This document shows, piece after piece, positions 48,893 through 56,185 of a stretch of DNA of 64,000 bases; positions within the stretch are counted from its first letter, which is position 1; every line of letters begins with the position of its first letter. The DNA comes from BQOK01 sp048388525 (lineage in GTDB: Bacteria > Bacillota > Clostridia > Oscillospirales > Ruminococcaceae): assembly GCF_048388525.1 (NCBI RefSeq), contig NZ_DBGCTQ010000053.1, positions 62,001 through 126,000 of the forward strand, written 5' to 3'. The translations under genes were made by a program, and so were the position numbers. The notes under the pieces are model-generated. The model did no database searches, was not told where the DNA came from, and worked only from the letters and a program-made list of their open reading frames with translations.

Positions 48893-49417
48893 TCACTCGG
48901 TGAAGACGCGCCGCAGGCCGGCGCTTGTTTCGATGAGCTTGATGAGCGCCACCCCCAGCACCCCGCAGGCCACCGCCTCGCCCAGGGCCACCGTGAGGCC
49001 GTTCCACAGGATCAGGGGCAGGGTGGCCGGGCTGTCGGAAAAGAAAAAGGCCAGCTCCGGCCCCACGATCAGGGCGTTTGCCAGGATGGGGGGCAGGGCC
49101 GCGGGCAGGGCCAAGCCCCGCACCCGCCTGCCGCGCAGAGCGTAGGTGCCAAGGCACGCCAGCAGGGTGGCCAGGGTGCCGAAGACCACATCCGGCAGGG
49201 TGGAGCCCAAAAGATTGGACAAAAAGCATCCCAGCGTGCCGGCCAGGATATACTCCGGGCCGAACACCGGCAGCAACACCAGCGCTTCGGCAAAGCGCAG
49301 CTGCACCGGCCCAAACGCCAGGGGCGCGAAGGAGAGGCACAGCACCGTGTACACGGCGGCGATCATGGCGCAGCGCGCCAGTTGCCTGGCGCTGAGGAAC
49401 GGTTTATTTGTTTGCAT
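48893..49417 (-). CDS. queT: QueT-family queuosine-precursor transporter
   Basis: 174 residues, five or six hydrophobic segments. RCAMIAAVYTVLCLSFAPLAFGPVQLRFAEAL at 15-46 and the GCFLSNLLGS segment match the QueT ECF-transporter S-component family. It takes up preQ1 or preQ0 through the energy-coupling ATPases encoded elsewhere. The identification is reinforced by the preQ1-III riboswitch ending at its Shine-Dalgarno (CCGGAG). Confidence 0.92.
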   Translation of the reverse strand: MQTNKPFLSARQLARCAMIAAVYTVLCLSFAPLAFGPVQLRFAEALVLLPVFGPEYILAGTLGCFLSNLLGSTLPDVVFGTLATLLACLGTYALRGRRVRGLALPAALPPILANALIVGPELAFFFSDSPATLPLILWNGLTVALGEAVACGVLGVALIKLIETSAGLRRVFTE

Positions 49418-49427
49418 GGCAAAATTC

Positions 49428-49520
49428 TCCGGCAGTGAGATTTTACCCTGCCGGTACTGCCAGGTCCGGAAGGGTGGGTCCGCGCAGGGAGCGCGGCGAG
49501 CCTAAAATCCTAAGTTGCTC
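49428..49520 (-). promoter_or_regulatory. preQ1-III riboswitch in queT leader
   Basis: On the minus strand the leader reads GAGCAACTTAGGATTTTAGG then CTC (P1), a GCCGCGC/GCGCGG hairpin, ACCC, CTGGCAGTACCGGCAGGGT, AAAATCTC and ACTGCCGGAG. The first 23 bases match, as far as I remember, the Faecalibacterium preQ1-III riboswitch exactly. ACTGCCGG at the end pairs with CTGGCAGT (8 bp, one wobble) or CCGGCAG, and overlaps the queT Shine-Dalgarno CCGGAG, which suggests translational control. Confidence 0.82.
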
Positions 49521-49547
49521 TGTGCGGGGCTTGCCCGCATAGCTGGT

Positions 49548-49577
49548 ATTATACCAAACCGGGTGGGCAAACTGCAA
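49548..49577 (-). promoter_or_regulatory. Promoter of queT
   Basis: Minus strand TTGCAG (49577-49572), 18-base spacer, TATAAT (49553-49548), 27 bases before the riboswitch. Confidence 0.7.
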
Positions 49578-49610
49578 CAAAAAAGGCGGAAAACTTCTCC
49601 TGTTTCGCGT

Positions 49611-49639
49611 TTGACTTCCGGGGGGTGTTCCATTATAAT
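49611..49639 (+). promoter_or_regulatory. Promoter of the lacI-type regulator gene
   Basis: TTGACT (49611-49616), 17-base spacer, TATAAT (49634-49639). Confidence 0.85.
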
Positions 49640-49650
49640 AGGAAACGGAA

Positions 49651-49668
49651 GATACACTCGTGTTGATG
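49651..49668 (+). promoter_or_regulatory. Degenerate LacI-type operator in the regulator's leader
   Basis: GATACACTCGTGTTGATG matches 11 of 18 positions of the operator consensus TGTACATACGTGTTTACA, keeping the ACA..CGTGTT.A core. Located about 12-29 bases after the -10, a repressing position for autoregulation. Confidence 0.5.
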
Positions 49669-49680
49669 GGCAGGTGCAGA

Positions 49681-50703
49681 ATGGGACAGGGGTTTAAACA
49701 GGTCACCCGCAAGGATGTGGCGGAGCTGGCGGGCGTGAGCGAGACCGTGGTTTCGTATGTGATCAACAACAACCGCTATGTGGACAAGGAAAAACGCCGC
49801 AGGGTGGAGGAGGCGGTGCGCCAGCTGCACTACCGCCCCAATACGATTGCCCGGGCACTGAAGGGGAAAAACTCCAATCACATCGTGTTCATTGCGGATC
49901 AGATCATCACCGAACATTTCAGCCTGTTGGTGAGCGAACTGGACAAGCGCGCCTATGATCTGGGATACATGATCTCGCTGTGCGCAAACCGCAACACCGA
50001 GCAGTTTGTGGGCGAGATCATCAGCCGCAGGTACGACGGGGTGATCATCAGTTCCATCAGCTTCCCGCTGGAGTTCATTCAGCAGCTCATCGACGCGGCG
50101 CTGCCGGTGGTGCTGCTGCAAAACCGCGATTATTCGGCCGTGCACGGCGCGGGTGTGATCGACAACGGGCTTTACGAGGGCGCGAAGGAGTGCGTGCGTT
50201 TTTTGCAGGGCAAGGGGCGAAAAAACATTTTGTATATCGACCGGTTCAGCGCGCGGGGGCACTTCAGCGACCTGAACGACCTGCGCTACCGGGGGTTTGT
50301 GGAGCAGATGCGCCAAAGCGGACTTTCGGCCCAGCCGGAGAGCCGGGTGATCACCGGCTGCGCCAGCGACCGGGAGGTTGCCCAGAAGGTGAAGGCATAC
50401 CTGCAGGCAGGGGGCAAGGCGGACGCGATTTTTGGCCGAAACGACAAGCTGGCCTGCATTGCGATGCAGGCCGCCAAGGATTTGGGATACCAGGTGCCGC
50501 AGGAAATTGCGGTGGTGGGGTTCGACAATTCCACCCTGGGGCAGTATGTGACCCCGCGAATCACCAGCATGGAGATCCGCCGGGAGGAGATTGCCAAAGC
50601 AGCCGTGGAAATGCTGCAGCAGATGATCGGAGAGGGCAGGGTGCCCGCGCCGGTGGGCTTTTCCACCCGGCTGATCGAGCGGGAGAGCACCCCCGCGGAC
50701 TGA
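49681..50703 (+). CDS. LacI-family transcriptional regulator
   Basis: 340 residues from the ATG at 49681. HTH at 8-28 (TRKDVAELAGVSETVVSYVI), hinge helix RPNTIARAL, and a periplasmic-binding-like sensor domain (HIVFIADQIITEHFSLLV ... PQEIAVVGFDNSTLGQYVTP). It is transcribed together with the PFK gene 47 bases downstream. Its likely sites are the 18-bp operators at 52620, 52653 and 52731 in front of the sugar ABC/sulfatase operon. The ligand is probably the imported sugar or its phosphate. Confidence 0.9.
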   Translation: MGQGFKQVTRKDVAELAGVSETVVSYVINNNRYVDKEKRRRVEEAVRQLHYRPNTIARALKGKNSNHIVFIADQIITEHFSLLVSELDKRAYDLGYMISLCANRNTEQFVGEIISRRYDGVIISSISFPLEFIQQLIDAALPVVLLQNRDYSAVHGAGVIDNGLYEGAKECVRFLQGKGRKNILYIDRFSARGHFSDLNDLRYRGFVEQMRQSGLSAQPESRVITGCASDREVAQKVKAYLQAGGKADAIFGRNDKLACIAMQAAKDLGYQVPQEIAVVGFDNSTLGQYVTPRITSMEIRREEIAKAAVEMLQQMIGEGRVPAPVGFSTRLIERESTPAD

Positions 50704-50750
50704 CTGGATTTTTGCCCGGAAGCCGGGCTGCATAAAGGAGAAGAGAGATT

Positions 50751-51926
50751 ATGAGCAAAGGCAACCTGCTGATCGTGCATGGCGGCGCACCCACCGCCGT
50801 GATCAACGCCTCGCTGTACGGGGCGGTGACCGAGGCAAAAAAGCACCCGGAGGTGGACAAGGTGCTGGGCGCCATTGGCGGTTCGGGCGGGGTGCTGCGG
50901 GAGGATTTCTGTGAGCTGCAAAGCGTGCCGGAACAGACCCTGCGCCTGCTGCTGCAGACCCCTGCCTCGGCCATCGGCACCAGCCGCGACCCCTTAAACC
51001 CCGAGGACTACGCCAACATGGCGGCCATCTGCAAAAAGCGCGACATCCGCTGGGTGCTGTTCAATGGCGGCAACGGCAGCATGGACGCCTGCGGCAAGCT
51101 GTATAAGGCCTGCGTGGCCGCCGGTGCGGACGTGCGGGTGGTGGGCATTCCCAAAACGGTGGACAACGACATTGCCGTGACCGACCACGCGCCCGGCTTT
51201 GGCTCGGCTGCCCGGTACATTGCGGCGGTGACCAGCGAGATCAGCCAGGATGTGCGCTCGCTGCCCATCCATGTGTGTGTGATCGAGGCCATGGGCCGCA
51301 ACGCCGGCTGGGTCACGGCGGCCAGCGCCCTGGCCCGCAGCGGAAACGGCGACGGGCCGGACCTGATCTACCTGCCCGAGCGCCCCTTTGACGAGGAGGA
51401 GTTCCTGGAAAAGGTGGGGGACCTGCACCGCAAAAAGGGCGGGGTGGTAATCGTTGCCAGCGAGGGGCTGTGCAACCCGGACGGCTCGTCGATTGTACCG
51501 CCCATCTTCCAGGTGGGCCGCTCGGTGTATTACGGCGACATCAGCGCCCACCTGGCGAACCTGGTGATCCAAAAGCTGGGCATCAAGGCCCGCAGCGAGA
51601 AGCCGGGGATCTGCAATCGGTCCTCGATCGCCTTTCAGTCCGAGGTGGACCGGGACGAGGCGGCGGCGGCGGGCGCCGAGGCGGCCCGCGCGGCCCTGGC
51701 GGGCGAGAACGGCGTGATGGTGGGCTTCCGGCGGGCGCCGGGCCCGGAGTACAGGGCCGAAACCTTCCTGATCCCGGTGGAGCAGGTAATGCTGCACGAG
51801 CGCAAGATGCCGGACGAATACATCAGCGCCGGCGGCCGCGATGTGACGCCGGAGTTTTTGGACTGGTGCCGGCCGCTGATCGGCGGGCCGCTGCGCGAGT
51901 TCGTGACCTTTAAGCCCACGGTATAA
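50751..51926 (+). CDS. 6-phosphofructokinase family enzyme with mixed ATP/PPi determinants
   Basis: 391 residues. FNGGNGSMDACGKL (105-118) corresponds to the GGDGS loop; position 104 (E. coli numbering) is Gly, as in ATP enzymes, while IPKTVDNDI (133-141) has Lys at position 124, as in PPi enzymes. The Asp of GGD is Asn here. EAMGRNAGWVTAASALA is the substrate block. Its place in a sugar locus with aldolase and isomerases suggests it phosphorylates the 1-position of a hexulose 6-phosphate such as tagatose or fructose 6-phosphate. AAAGGAGAAGAG precedes the ATG. Confidence 0.85.
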   Translation: MSKGNLLIVHGGAPTAVINASLYGAVTEAKKHPEVDKVLGAIGGSGGVLREDFCELQSVPEQTLRLLLQTPASAIGTSRDPLNPEDYANMAAICKKRDIRWVLFNGGNGSMDACGKLYKACVAAGADVRVVGIPKTVDNDIAVTDHAPGFGSAARYIAAVTSEISQDVRSLPIHVCVIEAMGRNAGWVTAASALARSGNGDGPDLIYLPERPFDEEEFLEKVGDLHRKKGGVVIVASEGLCNPDGSSIVPPIFQVGRSVYYGDISAHLANLVIQKLGIKARSEKPGICNRSSIAFQSEVDRDEAAAAGAEAARAALAGENGVMVGFRRAPGPEYRAETFLIPVEQVMLHERKMPDEYISAGGRDVTPEFLDWCRPLIGGPLREFVTFKPTV

Positions 51927-51931
51927 AATAC

Positions 51932-51966
51932 AAGCGCCCCGGTTCAGCCGGGGCGCTTCTTTTTTG
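51932..51966. terminator. Rho-independent terminator after PFK gene
   Basis: AAGCGCCCCGG (51932-51942), TTCAG, CCGGGGCGCTT (51948-51958), then CTTTTTT. The opposite-strand gene ends inside it. Confidence 0.88.
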
Positions 51967-52366
51967 CGACATGGAGCCGGGGGCCGCGCCGGGCGCGCCA
52001 ATAAAGGAACAGCAGCACCGCCGTGACCGCGTTTACCGCCGCAAAGGCCACGCCAAGGCGGAGCGCAAGAGCGCCCGCGGGCACGGCGCTGGTGGGGTGG
52101 GAGAACTGGAGCAGCCCGTCGGTCTGCTTTTCTGCAAAGCGGTTTGCGTCCTGGAGGGTGTCGAAGTGGTGATACAGCCCATCAGCCGTGCGCAGGACAT
52201 ATCCGCCGGACGGGTGGGAGAAAAAGCCCAGCCAGGCGCAGAACCCCAGCGAGAACACAAAGCACAGCAGCGGCAGCACAAGGCCCGGCCAGCGCTGCGG
52301 CCGCCTGGAGAGACGGCGCTGCAGCACAAGGACCGCGGGAACGGCGAGAAGGATGAGGAGCGGCAC
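51944..52366 (-). CDS. Small membrane protein, unknown function
   Basis: 140 residues from GTG at 52366, chosen because GAAGG lies eight bases upstream; the frame is open to 52483 without a better start. Three hydrophobic segments: 1-15 (VPLLILLAVPAVLVL), about 27-48 (GLVLPLLCFVFSLGFCAWLGFF), about 104-122 (GVAFAAVNAVTAVLLFLYW). A soluble loop (YVLRTADGLYHHFDTLQDANRF) lies between. No family recognised. It is opposite in strand to its neighbours. Confidence 0.5.
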   Translation of the reverse strand: MPLLILLAVPAVLVLQRRLSRRPQRWPGLVLPLLCFVFSLGFCAWLGFFSHPSGGYVLRTADGLYHHFDTLQDANRFAEKQTDGLLQFSHPTSAVPAGALALRLGVAFAAVNAVTAVLLFLYWRARRGPRLHVAKKKRPG

Positions 52367-52610
52367 AGGCAAAGCCTTCTTTCTATGATCTGTTTTCCAT
52401 ACGATACCACAGGGCGCGCCGCTGCGCAAGGCAGGCGCGGGAGCCCGGGCGGGGCCTGCAGGCGGCAAAAAAGGCGGCCCCAAGGGAGAAGAACCGCAAA
52501 AAAAGCAACAAAACGGTTAAAAAACGCGGCGATCGTGCAAAAATGAATGGGCAGCTTGCACAGAGAAAAACTTTAAAAACTGGCCAAACGCTGAAATTGC
52601 CCTGGGCGCA

Positions 52611-52639
52611 TTGACAGTATATCCATTCGTGTTTATAAT
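52611..52639 (+). promoter_or_regulatory. Consensus promoter of sugar ABC/sulfatase operon
   Basis: TTGACA (52611-52616), 17-base spacer, TATAAT (52634-52639): a perfect consensus, overlapped by operator A. Confidence 0.92.
52620..52637 (+). promoter_or_regulatory. LacI-type operator A
   Basis: TATCCATTCGTGTTTATA, matching TGTACATACGTGTTTACA at 14 of 18 positions and covering the spacer and most of the -10. Confidence 0.7.
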
Positions 52640-52652
52640 AAAATCCAGAAGA

Positions 52653-52670
52653 TGTACATACGAGTTTACA
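52653..52670 (+). promoter_or_regulatory. LacI-type operator B
   Basis: TGTACATACGAGTTTACA, one base different from site C, centred 33 bases (about three turns) downstream of site A. Confidence 0.8.
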
Positions 52671-52730
52671 AAACCGTGTACAACATTGCTGCGGCACACA
52701 GGCGGGAAGTCTGTATTTCTTTTTCCAGAG

Positions 52731-52748
52731 TGTACATACGTGTTTACA
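52731..52748 (+). promoter_or_regulatory. LacI-type operator C
   Basis: TGTACATACGTGTTTACA, centred 78 bases downstream of site B, in the untranslated leader 84 bases before the first gene. It could support looping with A or B. Confidence 0.8.
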
Positions 52749-52831
52749 GGCTTGGCCGCATGATTGGGTACCCCTGGCGCCGCGAGGCGCTGATGATAGA
52801 ACGCAATCCATAAATTTAGGAGGAAACGAAC

Positions 52832-54163
52832 ATGAAAAAACTGTTAGCGCTCGCGCTGGCGCTGTGCATGGCACTCAGCCTGGCAGGCTGCGGCGGCACG
52901 CCCAGCAGCACCCCCGCTTCCACCCCGGCCTCGACCGGCGGCGAACCCGCCTCGACCCCGGCGGACAGCGAGGCGTTCACCGAGACCGTGACCCTGAAGA
53001 TCGCAAACTACGCCCTGCTGGAAGAAGGCTACACCGACTTCTGGGAGGGTGTGAAGACCGGCTTTGAGGCCAAGTACCCCAACATCACCATCGAGTGGGT
53101 CACCGCGCCCTACGGCGAGATCGTGAACCAGGTGATCAACATGGCCGGCGGCGGCGACAAGGTGGACATGATCTTTGGCGAGATCGGCTGGATCCCCACT
53201 CTGGAGGACGCGGGCCTGACCGTGCCTGTGACCGACGTGCTGACCGCCGACTACCTGGCGGACTTTTATGACAGCGTGCTGGACGGCTGCAAGATCGGCG
53301 GCGAAATTTACGGCCTGCCCATGTACACCTCGCCCTACGTGCTGTACTACAACAAGGACCTGTTCACCCAGGCGGGCCTGGACCCGAACGCTCCCCCCAC
53401 CACTTACGACGAGATGCTGGAGATGGCCGGCAAGCTGGCGAAGCTGAAGACCGCCGACGGCAACAAGGTGTATCCCTTTGGCCAGACCACCGCTTCGGTG
53501 GCGGTGTCTGGTTCGGCCATCAACGCGATGGTTTACAACTTCGGCGGCACTGTGCTGGCGCCGGACGGCACCCTGAGCATCGACAACCAGGGCTTCAAGG
53601 ACGCCATCACCATGCTGCAGGAGCTGGACAAGAAAGGCTACAACCCCCAGAACGCGAAGCTGAAGGATCTGCGGCAGCTGTTCGCCACCGGCCAGCTGGC
53701 CATGTATTATGACCAGAGCTGGGGCTTCAACGGCGTGCAGAGCATCAACCCCGAGGCGAAGAATTTCGCCGCCACCGCCAAGCCCCTGAAGGGCGGCAGC
53801 GGCAACGGCGCCTCGATGCTGCAGGCCCACATCCTGGCCTACATGGACAACGGCGAGAACCAGAAGACCGCGGCCCGGCTGTTCACCGAGTACCTGGTGA
53901 CCGCCGACCAGCTGCAGGATTACATGACCAACATCACCCCGGCCTATCCCGCCACCAAGAGCATGGAATCCATGGCGCTGAACCCGGTGCTGGAGGGCGC
54001 CGCCGGCGCGATTGAGAACCTGACCACCACCCCGTTCATCCCCACCCTGGGCGATCTGAACCTGGAGCTGTGCACCCTGGCGCAGGACGTGACCGTGGGC
54101 GGCACCGACGTGGATAAGGCCATTGAGAGCTTCCGCACCGCAGCCAGCAACATCATCGGCTGA
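52832..54163 (+). CDS. Sugar ABC transporter substrate-binding lipoprotein
   Basis: 443 residues. Lipobox LAGC (Cys19 region, SLAGCGG), a Ser/Thr/Pro linker to about 45, then an SBP_bac_1 domain: ITIEWVTAPYGEIVNQVI, YGLPMYTSPYVLYYNKDLF (about 157-175) and GQLAMYYDQSWG. This family binds mono- to oligosaccharides. TAGGAGG precedes the ATG. A hairpin follows the gene, so it should be made in excess over the permeases. The ATPase is not in the operon and is presumably a shared MsmK/UgpC-type protein. Confidence 0.92.
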   Translation: MKKLLALALALCMALSLAGCGGTPSSTPASTPASTGGEPASTPADSEAFTETVTLKIANYALLEEGYTDFWEGVKTGFEAKYPNITIEWVTAPYGEIVNQVINMAGGGDKVDMIFGEIGWIPTLEDAGLTVPVTDVLTADYLADFYDSVLDGCKIGGEIYGLPMYTSPYVLYYNKDLFTQAGLDPNAPPTTYDEMLEMAGKLAKLKTADGNKVYPFGQTTASVAVSGSAINAMVYNFGGTVLAPDGTLSIDNQGFKDAITMLQELDKKGYNPQNAKLKDLRQLFATGQLAMYYDQSWGFNGVQSINPEAKNFAATAKPLKGGSGNGASMLQAHILAYMDNGENQKTAARLFTEYLVTADQLQDYMTNITPAYPATKSMESMALNPVLEGAAGAIENLTTTPFIPTLGDLNLELCTLAQDVTVGGTDVDKAIESFRTAASNIIG

Positions 54164-54214
54164 TAAAATGTACTGCGCGGCTTACTTTGGGCCGCACAGG
54201 GATCAATAGCCCCC

Positions 54215-54253
54215 GGGCGGGATAGAGAGTGAAGTCTATCCCGCCCATTTTAT
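54215..54253 (+). terminator. Intra-operon hairpin after the binding-protein gene
   Basis: GGGCGGGATAGA (54215-54226) pairs with TCTATCCCGCCC (54235-54246), then ATTTTAT. Probably a partial terminator. Confidence 0.75.
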
Positions 54254-54368
54254 CGGGATTTTTAAGGGCCTGCGGGCCCCGCGCGTTGAGCCTTTTTTGC
54301 CCGGCGGCGCCGCGCCGCGGGCATGCGTTCGCCACCTTTTTATGAAGAAAAGAAAGTGGGAGTCAAGA

Positions 54369-55322
54369 ATGACCGGAACAAAGAATAAAGCGGTCACGGC
54401 GGGCGGCCGCGCCCAGCTGCGCCTGAACCGCAAGCGCCTGGGGGACCAGCTGTTCTCCGCCGCGCTGATCGCGCCCACCCTGATCGTGACCATCATGTTC
54501 ATCCTGGTGCCGGTGGTGGACTCGGTGATCAAGAGCTTCATGGATTACAAGATTAAAAATATCATTTCGGGCAAGCCCGGCGTGTGGAATAATTTTGCCA
54601 ACTACCTCAAGCTGTTCACCGGCGGCAAAATGCTGCCCGCTGTGCTGAACACCTTCGCGTTTGTGATCGGCGTGGTGCTGGCCCAGTTTATTCTGGGCAT
54701 GGCGCTGGCGCTGATCCTGAACTCCAACGTGAAATTTGCGCGGTTCATCCGCAGCGCCATGATGATGCCCTGGGTGGTGCCCACCATCATTTCGGCGCTG
54801 ATCTGGATGTGGATTTTCCAGCCGCAGTACGGCCTGTTAAAATACGTGGTGGGCATGTTCACCGGCGGCGCGGTGACCGACTTTGCCATTTTGAACAACC
54901 CCTCCACCGCCATGCTGGGCGTGGCCATTGCGGCGCTGTGGAAGCAGATCCCGCTGACCACCCTGCTGCTGCTCTCGGGGCTGCAGAACGTGCCGGACGA
55001 TATTCTGGAGGCCGCCACCATTGACGGGGCGGGCCGGGTTAAAAAGTTCTTTGCCATTGTGGTGCCCTATATGAAGAGCGTGATCAGCATTGTGGTGAGC
55101 ATGGCCATCATTGAGAACTTCAAGCAGTTCCCGCTGTTCTGGACCATGACCGGCGGCGGGCCGAACGGGGCCACCACCACTCTGGCGATCCTGAGCTACC
55201 GGGAGGCGTTCGTGTCGAACAACCTGGGCAGCGGCGCGGCGGTGACCACCGTGTGGATGCTGCTGATGATCGTGGTGATCTTTGTGTACAACCGCCTCTT
55301 CCGCAAGGAAGAGATGGACTGA
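54369..55322 (+). CDS. Sugar ABC transporter permease (MalF/UgpA-like)
   Basis: 317 residues from the ATG at 54369 (GGGAG upstream; an ATG at 54342 is possible). Six membrane helices, with the EAA loop ILEAATIDGAGRVKKFFAIVVP at about 217-238 that contacts the ATPase. TMTGGGPNGATTTLAI follows. It pairs with the permease encoded next. Confidence 0.92.
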   Translation: MTGTKNKAVTAGGRAQLRLNRKRLGDQLFSAALIAPTLIVTIMFILVPVVDSVIKSFMDYKIKNIISGKPGVWNNFANYLKLFTGGKMLPAVLNTFAFVIGVVLAQFILGMALALILNSNVKFARFIRSAMMMPWVVPTIISALIWMWIFQPQYGLLKYVVGMFTGGAVTDFAILNNPSTAMLGVAIAALWKQIPLTTLLLLSGLQNVPDDILEAATIDGAGRVKKFFAIVVPYMKSVISIVVSMAIIENFKQFPLFWTMTGGGPNGATTTLAILSYREAFVSNNLGSGAAVTTVWMLLMIVVIFVYNRLFRKEEMD

Positions 55323-55341
55323 GGAAGGGGGAAAGAGCGAC

Positions 55342-56181
55342 ATGAAAAAACGCGATCTGCCGGTAAATGTTCTCAAGTACGCCATCCTGATCCTGATTTT
55401 GTTCTTTTTGCTGTTCCCGCTGTACTGGGTGCTGGTAACCAGCTTTAAGACCAACATGGAAGCGTATATGGCAACGCCGACCTTTTTCCCGGCAAGCCCC
55501 ACCTTCCAGAGCTATGTGAACCTGTTCACCAAGAACAACGACTTCTTTACCTATTACAAAAACAACTTTATCGTGTCCGGCGCCACGGCCCTGATCACCA
55601 CCTGCCTGGCGATCCTTTCGGGCTATGCATTGAGCCGGTTCCACTTCCGCTGGAACGGCTGGGTGATGGCGGCGCTGCTTTCCAGCCAGATGTTCCCGGT
55701 GGTGAGCCGGATGATCAGCCTGTACGGCCTGATGAACAAGATGCACCTGATCAACACCCTCACCGGCCTGGTGTTCGCCCTGACGGCCGCCATGCTGCCC
55801 TTTACGGTGATGCTGATGGCAAGCTTTTTTGACGGGGTGCCCAAGGCGCTGGAGGAGGCCGCCTATGTGGATGGCGCGGGCCGCCTGAAGGTGCTGTGGA
55901 GGATCGTGGTGCCGCTGGTGAAGCCCGGCATGCTGGCGGTGGGCATTTATGCCTTTTTGATGACCTGGGACGACTACCTGCACGCCATCACCCTGATCCA
56001 GACCGACAGCCTGCGCACCATGAGCGCGGGCGTGGCCCTGCGGTACCTGGGCGAGCTTTCGTACGACTGGTCGCTCATCAACACCATCTCCATCGTGGGC
56101 ACCGTGCCCATGCTGCTGCTGTTCTTCTTCTTCCAGAAATACATGATCAAGGGCCTGGTGGCCGGTGCCGTGAAGGGATGA
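55342..56181 (+). CDS. Sugar ABC transporter permease (MalG/UgpE-like)
   Basis: 279 residues from the ATG at 55342 (GGAAGGGGGAAAG upstream). PLYWVLVTSFKTNMEA at the N-terminus, SGYALSRFHF, and the EAA loop LEEAAYVDGAGRLKVLWRIVVP at about 171-192. The sulfatase gene starts four bases after its stop, so transport and desulfation are tightly linked. Confidence 0.93.
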   Translation: MKKRDLPVNVLKYAILILILFFLLFPLYWVLVTSFKTNMEAYMATPTFFPASPTFQSYVNLFTKNNDFFTYYKNNFIVSGATALITTCLAILSGYALSRFHFRWNGWVMAALLSSQMFPVVSRMISLYGLMNKMHLINTLTGLVFALTAAMLPFTVMLMASFFDGVPKALEEAAYVDGAGRLKVLWRIVVPLVKPGMLAVGIYAFLMTWDDYLHAITLIQTDSLRTMSAGVALRYLGELSYDWSLINTISIVGTVPMLLLFFFFQKYMIKGLVAGAVKG

Positions 56182-56185
56182 TGAG

